64,000 nt of DNA, from NCBI GenBank assembly GCA_016165875.1, contig JABBOT010000002.1, positions 37,351,868-37,415,867 of the forward strand, written 5' to 3'. A program made the translations under genes and the position numbers. Below the pieces are notes generated by a model. The model saw only the letters and a program-made list of their open reading frames with translations. It did no database searches and was not told the origin of the DNA. Within the stretch, counting starts at the first letter, position 1, and every line of letters starts with the position of its first letter. Positions 34,790-46,960 of this stretch are shown here, one piece after another. This stretch comes from Acanthopleura granulata. Its lineage: Eukaryota > Mollusca > Polyplacophora > Chitonida > Chitonidae.

Positions 34790-36165
34790 AGGTATTAGCG
34801 TGAAAAGAACTTATTTCGTCTGCATGCCCTGGTTTTAGTTTGATGTTCTTCCACGAAAAAAACTTTAATGACCCAGTCCTCTTAAAAACATTTCTTTCAG
34901 CTCAGCATTGTTAGACGTGTAACATTTCCACACTAGTCACATATTATTCTAAAAACATGCCACAGAGTAGAATCTGAACTCAAGGTTTGAACTAGCGCGG
35001 TAGGTATCGCAAACTTCGGCAAACTAACGTATGGCTATTAAAAGCAACGCCTTACTTCCCCAAAGAAAACTGGATCCACGTCAGATGTTTTGAGGCATTG
35101 CGTAACAGAGATCCACTTTTTACAGACTAGTTACGGGATGATAATCGATCGTCATTCTGCGGCAAGCGATACGTCTCTAACATAGTCTGATCACCAGTGC
35201 CAGCAACACGCCACCCTTGGATCTTCCCTCCCTCGCTAATAAATGATTAATCTACGTCTTGTCCCTAATGAGCTTATTACATCATTGCCAATGAGATTAT
35301 TTCCAGTCTCCAGAGAACACGTTATATATAATCCAAAACGTCGCCCACTCTGTTAAGATTGCATGAATTACCTAATTAGGCTGACGGTTTAGTCAGTAAG
35401 TGAAGGGGGGGCTTTCAAGACAAGCCCAACTTTTACAATTACAATTCGCTTATCCACTGAGTACTATGTCAAGACGACGGTTTAAGTAAACCGTTTTGAG
35501 CGAGGATCTTTAGTTCCGATTTGATTTTCAAGTAAGGGCATCAAACTGAGCTCATTGTCGTGACAGACTGAATGATAGACCCAAATCTACGAGTCAGATC
35601 CTCAAGGCTTTGGCCCTGTATCGGCAAGAACGGACTGTGGTTTCTCTGGTGTTTGTCCTAGCCCAATCCCACACCGTTATACCTCCTTGTGGCCACTCTT
35701 CCACAATAGTCTTTTTGCCAGGCACACTTCAATGAAACTATAAATCCCCTAAATCACCAGTGATGTGTTTCCTAGCCTGTCAAGAAAAGAAATGAAACTG
35801 GTCTAAGATGGCCGGAGCCAGTCAATGATTGACCAGGGAGCCACCGATCGGAACACACCACCGACAATTTTAACGCAGTTGATCAACTGGATTCTGGGAT
35901 TGCGTGCACACTAACTGGCTGATGAAGTCGTTTGTCGCAGGCTCACTACAGATTACTGAAACCGAAAAGCACATCTCCATTCCACACCATCCAGCTATCA
36001 AACCTGAGCACGGCTCTCTTAAGCGTCGATAAATGGGTCGCGGGTGCTGCAAAGCTCGTCACACAGGGCACAGTTCACGCTCCCTGTAGCAAAAGATGAG
36101 GAGGGACAAGGCGAAGTCTCCGCATCCGTTTTATAAACACGGGAGACAAATCTACCCACCGGCGT
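34790..36165 (+). repeat. Module C, copy 4
   Basis: 'cagctcagcattgttagacg', 'cagatgttttgaggcattgc', 'gatgataatcgatcgtcatt', 'ggtctaagatggccggagcc' and 'gcgtcgataaatgggtcgcg'. Closest to copy 5 in its middle part ('ttacaatt', 'tacctaattaggctgac'). Confidence 0.85.
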
Positions 36166-36760
36166 AATTATTGTTTCGAGAAAGGCGGTGTACTTATTTA
36201 TTGATATAGATCAGTTTGTCCAATTTTAGCTATGCCACCACAGCAATAGCCATTTGAATGCTTTCTAACGGTCCTATCAAAATATTCCCAGTTGAAAGGC
36301 CTCTGCATTTTACCATATGTTGAGTAACTATGCATATCACCCTCTGCGAAAATTCAAATGATGGGCTTGATTATAGAGCTTTATTATTCTGCACATGAAG
36401 GAGCAAGAAGACGTACATTGTTCTGTTTAGCCAGAAAATGGCCGTGAAAAATATGCTTAATGTCTTTTCTCACAATAGTACATTCCTGTCGCACACTGAT
36501 GTAATCCGGTAGAAGGTACAATTTTTTTTTTTCAATTTTTTTTTCCAATTTATTTGGAACCCTTTGTTCAAGTATCTCTTTGTATGTTTGTGGTAAAACG
36601 CTAACAGTTTTTCACACACATTCAGATAGTTACCTTTTGACGCATGGGTACAATTTTATGTGCATTTTGGCGGCATCTCGCGACAATGGAAGTAACTAAA
36701 ACGTATCAAGCAAGGACAAAATAACCTGACTGAGCTGAGGACAACTCGAGACTTGCCATA
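36166..36760 (+). repeat. Module H, copy 1
   Basis: Matches 47.96-48.58 kb: 'gttgtttcgagaaaggcggt', 'tatttattgatatagatcag', 'tgctttctaacggtcctatc', 'cacaatagtacattcctgtc' and 'tagttaccttttgacgcatg'. A poly-T/A tract lies near 36,523-36,545. Confidence 0.85.
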
Positions 36761-36799
36761 CCAGAAAAATGGCGAGGAACAAATCCGTGCATTTTGAGG

Positions 36800-37155
36800 A
36801 CACCAAAGTCCACATAAATGTATTCTACATGTGTAATCTCAAAATTGTTTATAATCGGATTTCTCCGTTCAGCAGATACCCTTACTACACATAATCCGCG
36901 TGATCCTAAATGTTGTTGCCTCCAGTCTTCACATGTTCTGCGACAACAACCACTAGACGGAAATCGCTGCTGTTGGCAGGAAGAATGGTAAAAAAGTATG
37001 CCCTATTTCAGAAGAAAGAATATGCATAAACTGAGACACACTGGCAGGTGACTATAGACTAACCTGTAGAACATGTGTCTTAGGTTGTACGTAAAAAGAC
37101 TATTTCTAAAGCAAAGCCATCAAGGAATGATATTAGTATTTGGATTTAGGGCTAA
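36800..37155 (+). repeat. Module M, copy 3 (cut by LINE 2)
   Basis: 'tgtaatctcaaaattgttta', 'gtcttcacatgttctgcgac', 'gacggaaatcgctgctgttg' and 'atattagtatttggatttag'. At 'agggct' the match to copies 2 and 4 stops because the second LINE begins. Confidence 0.82.
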
Positions 37156-37488
37156 AATAATTTAATTCTTTATTTGTTTTACGAGGATTTCCCACAGCCT
37201 GATGGCCACTAGGGGATCTCCTCAACCATCAATCCAACATATATACACAAATGAGTACAGTATATGAAACAAAATGTACATGACTTTACAGAGTAAGTTA
37301 GTGGTAAACAAAATTAAGATCACAATGAAATCAAAAATATTCTTGAAAAAGTTGACATTGTCTTTAAATAAAAGGAGTTGTTGAATCTATTTGACTAACT
37401 TAAAAAAATTATGTACAGATGTTAAAATTAATCTATTATCATCAATGCTAACTTCTGATGACCCATATTAAAGAATATTACATGTATG

Positions 37489-37719
37489 CTAAGAGCTATC
37501 CGGCAGGCATACAGCAGGATTAACTCCTGGTGACGTAATACTGATCACATATTTGAGCATGCGCTTTCTAGGAGTGGCGTAAGCGGGGCATTCAAGGAAA
37601 TAATGATAAGTATTTTCGCATATATAGTTGAATTTATTAAAGGACTGGTTATCAATAATGCTGTATTCAAATAAGTCTCCGTGAAGAGCGCTCAATCCGA
37701 TTCGTATTCTGCAGAGCAC
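37489..37719 (-). pseudogene. C-terminal Cys/His segment of LINE 2
   Basis: 'ENTYHYFLECPAYATPRKRM' fits the 'ETxxHFLxxCPxYxxxR' ending common in LINE ORF2 proteins. It is followed by about 330 bases of 3' untranslated sequence. Confidence 0.85.
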
Positions 37720-38109
37720 AAGAGAGGCAAAAAAGTATCAAGTGAATTATACACGGACATTAGTTCCCAGTTGTGAGTGTTTTGAGAATATAGAAAGTTC
37801 TTAATTGTATTCGAAGAAGGATGTGAGAAGGTAACGAATTCCATTCTTGGTTGTCTTAGGAAAGAAGGACGAGGAAGATATCTGAATTTGGCATTTAAAT
37901 AATCGACAGTAATCCTTGTTTCTAGGATTTTAAGCAGCTACTTCAGCGCCATATCTTTGGCTAACTAGAGTATTCAGATATGGAGGATACCCGGTGATGA
38001 ATTTCTGGACGGCAAAATGCGATCTACACCTACTGTACAAGGGCTCCCATTTCAGTACGTTTAATAAAGATTTTTAGAAAGTTCGACATAAACTGCCTGT
38101 GCATAATAG

Positions 38110-39237
38110 CGCTCAACGTTGGACGATTTCTATAAAGTTGGGTAGTGCCATACTGCAGTTATCAAATAAAACATCCCCATATTTGATGGATGACCTTATT
38201 ATGATAAAACACAAAGTTATCATACACTTTCGAGTAAGTGTTCGCTTAGGCTGACTAATCATACTCAACTTCATGTTACTTTTCTTAGCCATGGATCTTA
38301 TGTGTTCATTCCATTTGCCATCGTGCTGCAGAATGATTACGATATGTTTATTGGACTGAATGCACTTCACCTTTAAGCGATCAAAATACAACTTTGGATG
38401 TGAGAGGTTGTTTTTCAGAGATATAAGACAGTTTTCGTAGCATTAAAGTCACAAGCCATTGGTTAGCCCAATTTGACAATCGAACAAGATCACGAATAAT
38501 TTTAATCTCGGAACTTGCTAAATCAGCAATTTCTTTGCATAAAAATGTATCATCTGCGAGTAAGTTAATATCACATTCAATACAATTTTCATCAATTTTA
38601 ATTATTAATAAAATTGACAAAAATTAAAAACAGAAGAGGGCCCAATACAAAGCCCTGTGGAAGACCGGCACGATCCAACACCGTTAATACAAAGTTTAAT
38701 TTTCCTGTTTCATAAGTAATACTTACGTCATGTAAGTAGTGGATCTTCAATACCCTTTTGCTCTAACTTGAACATAACACCATTGTACAAAACTTTATCA
38801 AAGGCCTTAGCGACATCTAAAACTATAAGCATTTGTCATTTCCACTGTCACGACATTTGCATATGTACAATTTTCTTTAACTGACACAGAGTCGAATCGC
38901 CTTGTTTAAATTATTTAATTAAATTAATTTAAATTATTTGGTATAAGGGGCTTATTTGTCGTGCAATACTCATAAATGCGTTTATAAACCACCTTCTCCA
39001 AGGTTTTAGAAAGAGAAGGTTGGAGTGACATTGGTCGATAATTAGATATATCATGTGTTTCTCCTTTCTTATACACAGGACAGCTATGATAGCTCCCATG
39101 TTGCTGGAAACACACCTGACTGTAATGAATTATTGAACAGACTTGTTACAGAAGATGCAATCAACAGTATTTTATAGCGCGAAATTGTTTATACCATTAG
39201 TACCAGAGGCAGTATTGGCCTCCCTTCCATATATATA
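38110..39237 (-). pseudogene. Reverse transcriptase of LINE 2, frameshifted
   Basis: In order: 'LFNNSLQSGVFPATWE', 'CPVYKKGETHDISNYRPMSL' with 'SKTLEKVVYKRI' (RT motif 1), 'LDVAKAFDKV' (motif with catalytic Asp), 'GLPQGFVLGPLLFLIFVNF', 'INLLADDTFLC' (FADD-type catalytic motif, F to L) and 'WNEHIRSMAKKSNMKLSMI' (thumb region). These lie in at least three frames with stops between them, so no active enzyme can be made. Confidence 0.92.
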
Positions 39238-39299
39238 ATATCGAAATTTATCACTATCGCCCTTTTGTATTTGTCCGTTTGTATTTTTTGAAACAAAAT

Positions 39300-40030
39300 A
39301 CATTCGTATTTTATATCGAACATCGTTCGTCAACTTAAATTATGGAAGATAGTGGTAAAGGTCCTTTTCCTTGCACCATCTGCCACAAAGTTCAAAAGCA
39401 CTGAGTCTTGCTCTGCTGTACGAACGTAAGGAAAATCGGTCGAGGATATTATCTTCCGAGTATCCAACTGCATGAAAACCTGTAGCTTCGTTCTCACGGC
39501 GCTGTTTGTTCTACTAGCTCGTCCAGTAGTCCAACGATAGCAGAACAAATGTTGTTTCATGTCACGTGTCGCACTGTGTAAGCGGTGCTTATAAAACAAC
39601 ATCGTGTAGATGCGGCTTTAGTCAGTCATATTCACACGATACAGAGTGTTATTATTGGTTTGTCCTAAGAAAGGCCAGTGTTTTCCTCCTGTGCCCGGTT
39701 TCCTCCTCGCCACCATTGTTTAGGGGAAATGTCCATGACTACAGTGTAAAACTCCACCGAACTAAAACAACTTGAATCAAACCAATTGACTGTGGCTTTG
39801 TGCTTTTATGAAAAATATCATAATAACATAAAAGTAGTTGTATGTGTGGATGGAGAAATGTAAAAGGTTTCGGGTGGTTACCTCGCCTTCACAGGATATC
39901 TGCATGACGTTAATGCGTGTCTAAGCTATGACACTTTCACCTTCAGCCTTACACGGTGCAAAGATGTTTCGTCGTGCTTAAAACTTATTACCACACTGCA
40001 CTTCGCATTGTTACTAAAACTTGTGCCTGA
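39300..40030 (+). repeat. Module E, copy 2
   Basis: Resumes after LINE 2 at 'aaattatggaagatagtgg'. Shares 'gtccagtagtccaacgatag', 'gcaccatctgccacaaa', 'tcgccaccattgtttagggg' and 'tgacgttaatgcgtgtctaa' with copies 1 and 3. Confidence 0.82.
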
Positions 40031-40044
40031 ATCGTGGTCAATTT

Positions 40045-40975
40045 GACTTTTAGGGTACCACTATGGGAGAGAAATGATAAACACATGGTTTGTTCAACTC
40101 TCAGGAAGCGATATGCCTTACACAAGATCAAACAAAGAAACACGAAGGCGCTTGAATAAGTTCAATACATACATTTGAACAAAATACACAAATCGTACAA
40201 CTGACAAAAATATACAAAACAATACAGATAATTCAAAAAAGATATAGTTCCTTCCTGATAATAACGTCAAAATCCCGACGGAATATTCCGGCTTCCAAAG
40301 GCGAGTGAGTCCACGTACATATGGAATCCACACTTCTCGAAACTTCTCCAATCGATGCATGACAGTCCTGTAAGTGACAAAGAGCAGTCCGCCGACGATA
40401 ATATGTATCCAACTCCACGTTGATAATAGCGTTCGTGATGCTGAGCTGACGATGTGTGCTTCACTCCTCGGAAATATACACGGTCACTTTCAGGGTAAAC
40501 TGGGATCAAACGTACCTAATCGCACAAAGAAACAATGACCGACACAAGGTCCAAAAGAACGTATCAAACAAAATACAAACTCACAAAGTGGACACAAAAA
40601 TGGAGTACAAAATGACATATGTCGAATGGCGTCAAAGCCGAAATCTCTAAACCCAGCAAAATCCTTCCAAGTGGACGAGAGTACGTATGACTTCTCAAGT
40701 GGACTTGAGTCAAAGACTGCAAGGTTTATAACATCGACGTTCATATTTATAGAATAAGGTAAAGACAATTCTAGATGGTTACATCGTAAACATGTTTACA
40801 ACACAAGTGCATCTTTCCAGAATGTACGCTCTGTGTACAATGACAGGAAACTCAAACACAGAAGCCTCGAGAACGCGCGAATGAATCCCAGTGCAGGCTA
40901 TAACGTACACAGATGGAAAATGTGGGTGAGACACCGACCTGTGTTAGTGCTAAAACAAGTAAAACTAGAACCTGC
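40045..40975 (-). repeat. Module P, copy 2
   Basis: Longest P copy, about 0.93 kb. Matches 6.78-7.60 and 62.94-63.79 kb. On the minus strand 'ttctataaatatgaacg' (near 40,740-40,755) looks like a TATA box. The minus-strand open frames (up to 92 codons) show no domain. A solo LTR is one possible reading. Confidence 0.65.
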
Positions 40976-42840
40976 TCGGTTTAAAAAGGGTCTGGTTATT
41001 GCGTAGTGCAATTGCAGGATCATGGAATATACGATGGTCTTAAAACGGAAGTTTTGTTTAAAATTGTCTTTCATGTGGTCAACTTGGATTAGGATGCTTC
41101 GATTCAGTGAATTGTATTAAGCTTCAATTTAGCATATACTAAACACGCATAGGCCTATGCACCTGTAAAGTCAGGTAAACTGCCAACGTTCAAAACAGGA
41201 CCAAAATGTTAGAAATAGATGAAACAGTTTGAAAATTCGTGGGTATCATATAAGTATCTGACAACTTAAACGAACTAAGCATTGGCAAGTTATGTAAATT
41301 TATCTTCACAAACCCGCTTCTTGGAATAATAACCATTACAAAGGCGTGTGCCATAAAAGGGAGAGATTCTTGGTTGGTAGCTGTCAGAAATAGTCAGTCT
41401 ATTGAGAGAAAAAAGATGATTTAAAGGCTATATGAAAAAGCAGAATAATAGGTACAGCATCTGGGTATTTCACCGCGACCGCCCTAAATTGATAGTAAGA
41501 CATAGGAAGATAATAATATGACATTCCAGGAGTCTTTATCAAGACTTTATCTTGCATCTACTTTTAACAGTATCCAATTTTTAAATCATGATAAATATTT
41601 ATATTTCACAATGACCCAGGAGGTTCTTATCAGTGTGAATACCGCGAGTTCGCGTCCAGCTCTGGCCGACGCAGGCCTACTTCCTCTGCAGTCAGAAGTA
41701 ATTAAGCTTGCCTGCAATCTCCGAGTGGCTGTGACTTTCCTCTGGACTATGTACGGTTTCTTTCCACAATTATTTAACGCTGACCTTTGTCTGTAAGTGA
41801 AATATTCCCGAGTAGGCTGTATTAGGCCCCTGTTATTCATATGATAAATATGATAATATGATAAAAAAAGCACCCCTCTGTGCTTTACAAAGCTTATAAT
41901 ATTGTAAATGTTGCACTACTGACTTACCAACAGGAGAAACATGTCGACTACAAGCAGTGCCATCTATGATGTCACTTCCACATAACTTAACTTTGTTTTA
42001 GCCATTGTTTTTGTTTGACTGATTTTTACACTGCATGCTACCAAGGATAATAATAAGAGGGTAAAACACCTCTTCTGTGAGATATATGATGACTCAGTTT
42101 GTCCCTGGGCCCAGGGTAACGTGTATGAGTGGTGTTGCTGGGTAACGGAAATTGGGCCATGAATAATGGGACAACTACAACGATTAATCGGCCGAATAAT
42201 ATTAATAATTTGTTTTGAAAGGTTGGCTCCACCAATTAGATTTCTCACGTGTTAATAAAAACAAAAGGAATGATATGCTCCACGCAGAATTGGAAGTTTC
42301 AAAGAGTTTTCTGGATTTTTTACTTTTGTCCAAGAAAGTCCCCAGAGTTTGTGTTAAGAAAAGTTTGAGACGGCCCGAATTTAGCGAGTGGGTGGTGTTG
42401 TCCGCATCAAATATTCTTTTTAATGTTTGCCTGATTTAATCACTGGAAATTCCAACACATTGTATCATGGATCAAAAGAGTGCCTGCAAACAAGACACCA
42501 ATGTTGTTGCATGTAAGTGATTTAATCAGTATTTCATCATTTAGTTACGTTGTGCTTTTAATAATGGCAATGCTGTAATGGGGCTTATTTGCCAATATGG
42601 AAGAAAGCCTTTCAGGGATGCTGAAACAGATCGCGGCAGTACTCACTAAAAAAGTAGAACTAGTTCGGTAAATCGGTGACAATTTTGACCAACTCAGAAA
42701 TACCTTCATAGGACTCTGTCTGATTCGCTTCCAGACCCCCAAAATATAAGTCAGTATATTAAAGATGGGGTTCGTAAGACTGACCTTTATATCAAGTATT
42801 ACTATCATTTAAAGGTACATGTATTTACGAAGTGACCCAT
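40976..42840. other. Mostly unassigned, with one SINE relic
   Basis: No module match except the SINE remains listed separately at about 41.64-41.83 kb. Several overlapping short frames at 41.5-42.4 kb are without motifs. Confidence 0.35.
41638..41828 (+). mobile_element. Degenerate family-1 SINE
   Basis: 'gcgagttcgcgtccagctct', 'actatgtacggtttctttcc' and 'ctgtaagtgaaatattcccg' followed by 'gagtag' match the SINE order head-body-tail with many changes. An old copy. Confidence 0.65.
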
Positions 42841-42848
42841 CCCACAAT

Positions 42849-43535
42849 ATCCACTGAATGTTAATGTAAATTTAGGCCACCATATAAGAATTACAAATCC
42901 TCTCATATATTTTATGGAATATTGGTGGGGTCGAAAATGTTTTCAAAGGACAGAAAAATGGTTTTGAAACAGTTATTCGATATAAATGTAATTGTATGCA
43001 AGAATCTGATGGCTTCAAAACTACTCCCATTCATGTTATTGATTTTCTTCGGAGTGGACAAGTTACTGCAGCATTGGTGGAGAATTTCCATTGATTCCTC
43101 GTAATCCTTAATCGTGTAAGGCATAGCTTTGACACGGTGTAATATGATGAACTTAATTCTGTCCCTTAGTTAACCGCTTCAAAACGCCACGAAGGGATTT
43201 CATTAATGTTATAAAATTGAGTGTAAAATATTAAGAATCTTTAAAAAAACCCTGCTATAAATTTTTCAGATTGAGTAATTTACTCTTATTACATCACATT
43301 TTAACTAGGTTGTATTAAGTACATTTTAAGCTACGAGCCATTGCTCTACTGAAACATCAAAATTACAAACTGTAAGAAAAAATTACCTCAGGTAAGCAAA
43401 TAATGAATTAAACGTATTTCTGACTTTTTCCATTCGGAAAGAAAGGCGAAGTTGCCATACATTTTGAAAATTCACGGCACAATGTCTGTCTCAACTATCA
43501 AAACAAGTTTGATGAAATATCGACCTAAACAACAC
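42849..43535 (+). repeat. Module D, copy 2
   Basis: Partner of 32,633-33,270. Contains extra in-frame segments in its open frame and an extra stretch 'ggcgaagttgccatacattt' near 43,445 that copy 1 lacks. Confidence 0.9.
42937..43104 (+). CDS. Candidate short exon or exon remnant, D copy 2
   Basis: 55 codons from ATG at 42,937 to TAA at 43,102; a second ATG in frame at 42,958. Sequence includes 'DINVIVCKNLMASKLLPF' and 'MLLIFFGVDKLLQHWWRIS'. Relative to copy 1 it has seven extra codons at the start and three at the end, with no frame-breaking change. About half of the codon differences are silent. It may be an exon of an otherwise unrecognised gene, a decayed gene copy, or chance. Confidence 0.35.
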   Translation: MFSKDRKMVLKQLFDINVIVCKNLMASKLLPFMLLIFFGVDKLLQHWWRISIDSS

Positions 43536-43724
43536 CGCTGTTTTGAATACTGAAAACATTTCATCGACACAGAAAGTGTTTCATCTTTTAGTTCAATAAA
43601 TGTCCATATAATACACCTCGTGAAATGAAGTAAGAAGATAATTAACTATGGTTGATATTGCCGATGGTGTTGTTTTGATCTGTATGAATGCTTCATTTAA
43701 TTGTGGAGTTTACTTTAAGACATT
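43536..43724 (+). repeat. Module A, partial copy 4
   Basis: 'catttcatcgacacagaaag', 'gtgaaatgaagtaagaagat' and 'ctatggttgatattgccga' then 'gttttgatctgta'. The first half of A is missing and a SINE relic follows. Confidence 0.7.
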
Positions 43725-43920
43725 TTTTTTCTTCGCACTAATGAAGAATCTTTCACTTACACGATGTCGGCCACCATTACAGTTGGCGGAAACCGGGCAG
43801 TTTGTGACCATCCGAGAACTGATGGCACACTTTTAGGAAGCTAGCATGAACATGGTTTGAGTTCACAGCGATTGCATTGGTGTGCGAGTTTTCAGTCCTT
43901 CTTGCCTTGGCACGGTAATA
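43725..43920 (-). mobile_element. Degenerate family-1 SINE
   Basis: 'gaagaatctttcacttacac', 'ggaaaccgggcag', 'tgagttcacagcgattgcat' and 'ccttggcacggtaa' follow the minus-strand SINE order. The (aata)n end is lost. Confidence 0.75.
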
Positions 43921-44179
43921 AAATGTTCTTCACTAATCATCAACTTACGGTGTTTTTTTTAAACAGTCCCTCTTTGACTGTCGTTAAAGACTACGCTTAA
44001 AACTTCAGTTAGCATCCAAATAAAACACAAAGTGGAAACACAAACTATACAAGGCTCACTGTGCTTTGAGAAAAAGGACAGAGTGTTTCTGTGGAAATGA
44101 CCGCCAGGTAAAACCCGCACAATGGCCCGCTGAGCTCTGTATTCGGCAAGAAGAATTCACGTGCTTATGCCTAGTGCCA

Positions 44180-45190
44180 CAGACAAGATAATGGTTAGGA
44201 TTGGGAATCCCTGCATGTATGAAAGGGCATTGAAATAGAGTGTACACTTGCTGGTATTTAAGAAGCCATAAGCAGTTTCATTGTACTGCTTTCAGACCAT
44301 AATGGTTAGCACTGAAACAATGGTATGTTTTATTATCAAAAACAGATTCGAACGATGGAATTGTTCACCAAAGAAAGAGTGCATTTACCGACTTTTCTGA
44401 AAACCAACATTAGCTAAAAATGTTTGGGAAAGATTTATAATGTTGATTCACTTTAATTGTATTAGACCGTATGTTGCAATATTTTCATACGGGAATGAAT
44501 TGAGACGAAATCAAAATGTTCTACAAAAATGTCCATTATACACGTTCCTCACCATGTAATAATTTCTTGAATCCATTTCTGTAAGTTACAAATGAAGGCA
44601 TTTCAGCAGACTAACTTTTTCCACTTAGAGATCTGTAAGAAAGCACATTCTATCATGGACGTCCCTTCACTTACTGTCTCAGACCGCAGAGCTGACGTTC
44701 TACAGAGTAGTAAGGATGGGAGTCTAACTCTTTTCTGGACAAGGGATTTGTTTGGACCTAAGTGAGCCCACATTGGGGCTAGCAAGAAAACCAAAACAAA
44801 CTCAGCTTTATAAAAGGTACTGTATTACATGGACAGCACGAGGTCTTCAACCCCTTTCGAACACTTTTCCGGTGCATTTCAATCAGCTACATAAAATGCA
44901 GTTCAGGACAACGTAAAACATCAGACTTCAAGAGGAGCAGGAATATGAAGCAGATCCGTGAGGTAAATACTAGCCGGCATCTGTTTTTCTCCGGGGTTGA
45001 GGAAGTGAATAGAATTCAGGTTTGACCTTCTGGCCCTGCATTCGTCTGTCGGAACAGTGGGTAATCCCAAAGAGATTGGGTGTGCAGGACATGTATTAAA
45101 AGTGGGGGCTTCAATTTAAGTGACGTTTTATTTAGACTCTCTGTTTGATATCAGTTTCCTTATTACAATGAGCCATCGATGGACTTCTTT
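44180..45190 (+). repeat. Modules F, K and G, copy 4
   Basis: Most complete F-K-G run. F: 'gggaatccctgcatgtatg', 'cagaccataatggttagcac', 'ggaaagatttataatg'. K: 'gtgagcccacattggggc', 'catggacagcacgaggtctt', 'cctgcattcgtctgtcggaa'. G: 'gcttcaatttaagtgacg', 'caatgagccatcgatggac'. Confidence 0.82.
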
Positions 45191-45399
45191 TCCAGGTACA
45201 CAACATTTTGCTGCGTCAAAACTGAATTTGCTTCCAACGTTATCGTTTATGAATGCGTGAGAGGGTTAAGCGCGCACGTCCACCGCTGGGTGTTCATTGC
45301 TTCCTAGGACAAAACCTTCTCTTCACCATCCTTGTACATTTGCTACAGTAGGAACGTAACATTCCAAGTAAAACATCGGATATCTATATACCATTGTGA

Positions 45400-45620
45400 A
45401 ATCGCACTATAGCGAAACGCTACATCAAAAACCAGTAGACCGAAAGACGAGTAGGACTGACCTTATCAACAGACTGCCAACAGTTGTGCGATACAACAAT
45501 TATATTATGCAGAAGTGTACAGGAGCAACGTTATCCCTTATTGTCATCTTGTAGTTTCACAGCTTGTGCCTGGCAACATACTTTAGTTAGAGTACAGTCA
45601 AACTACGGGAGTTATTGGGT
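45400..45620 (+). repeat. Module L, copy 2
   Basis: 'aagacgagtaggactga', 'acagttgtgcgatacaacaa' and 'tttagttagagtacagtca' match 26.84-27.04 kb. Confidence 0.75.
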
Positions 45621-46960
45621 GGTTTTAGCCTGATAAGACCTGAATTCTTGTGTAACATTAATTTTAGTTTGGTGCTTTTCCACAAACAAGACCTTCAATG
45701 ACCATGTCCCTCTTGTAAAGATTTCTTTCACGTCAGCATGTGAGACGTGTGACATTTCCACACTTCTAGCAACTAATCAAAACCATGAGTTTATGAAAGG
45801 CTTCATGTAAATTCGGTAAATTAACGCATGGCTATTCAAAGCATAGACTTTCTTCCTCGAACAAAACTAAACTCACGTCAGCTGTTTTCAGGCATTAGCC
45901 AATAACGATCCACTTTTTACAGACTAGTTACAGGATGATAATCGATAGTCATTCTGCAGCAAGCGATACGTTTCTAACATAGTCTGATGTCAAGGCAGAT
46001 CTTCCCTTCCTCGCTAATAAATGATTAATTTACGTCTAGCCGCTAATAAGCTTATTACATCATTACCGATTATTTCCAATCTTCAGAGGATAGGTTATAC
46101 ATACAATCCAAAACGTCCCCCACTCTTTTCATGGTTTCATAAGTTACCTAATTAAGCTGATTAACCTGAAACCTGGGGCTTTCGGGTCAATCCCAAAATT
46201 TTACAATTCCCTCATCCTTTGTGTGCCATCTCAACATAACTGTTTAAGTAAACAAGGATTTTGCCTCCGGTGTGACCTTCATGTAACGGCTTCTAACACT
46301 CAGGGCATTGGCTTCACAGACTCAATAAACAGCCCAAATCTACAGTCTGGTGTTCATGGATTTGGTCTTATCGGGGAGATGTGGTTTTCTCTGGTGTGTG
46401 TGCTGTCTCAATTCCACACCGTTATTCTTCACTATGACCACCCTCCCACGATAGCCTGTTTCTAGGCACGGCATAAATCCGTTAAATCGCCGGAGGAGTG
46501 TTTCCTGGTGTGTCCTGAAAAGACATTGAACTGGTCTAAAATGGCCGGAGTCAATCGACGACTGACCGGGACGGCATTGACCGGCACACACCACCAGCAA
46601 CTTTAACGCAGCTGACTAATTGGACCAACTGGACTCTTGGATTGCGTGCACGCTAACTGGCAGACCAAGTCATTAGTCACGAGCTCGTTACAGATTACTC
46701 AAACCCAAAAACACATTGCCATTCCACACCATGCAGCTGTCAAACCGTAAATACCGGGCTCTTAAGCGTCGATAAATGGGTCGAGGGAGCTACAAAGGTC
46801 GCACAGTTCACGCTCCTTGTATAGCATGTACAAACCCAGCATGGAAATCTATCCTCGGTGTATACTATGAATTACCGCACAAACCGGTGTAAATACCTCT
46901 GAAGGAAACGAAACCATCAATTTATCAGTGCCAAAATAACTGAAAATGAGCTCATAAACG
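45620..46960 (+). repeat. Module C, copy 5
   Basis: 'cacgtcagctgttttcaggc', 'gatgataatcgatagtcatt', 'ggtctaaaatggccggagtc', 'gcgtcgataaatgggtcgag' and 'aaaccatcaatttatcagtg'. Extends to the same end as copy 3. Confidence 0.85.

Larger units (their letters stand above)
37158..39237 (-). mobile_element. 5'-truncated non-LTR retrotransposon with decayed reverse transcriptase
   Basis: Minus-strand frames, from high to low coordinates, carry an almost complete RT domain and a C-terminal cysteine segment but no endonuclease or RNase H. The element starts just before the RT ('TASGTNGINNF') and ends in an A-rich minus-strand 3' end at about 37,160. Several frameshifts are present. It fills the junction between M and E; copies at 31.76-31.92 and 50.16-50.29 kb keep about 150 bases that are missing here. 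RT wording suggests the jockey/CR1-like range; clade not assigned. Confidence 0.9.

Noticed and set aside
34790..36165. Module C as a transposon-encoded gene
   Set aside because: Open frames differ between the copies and carry no transposase, RT or integrase motif.
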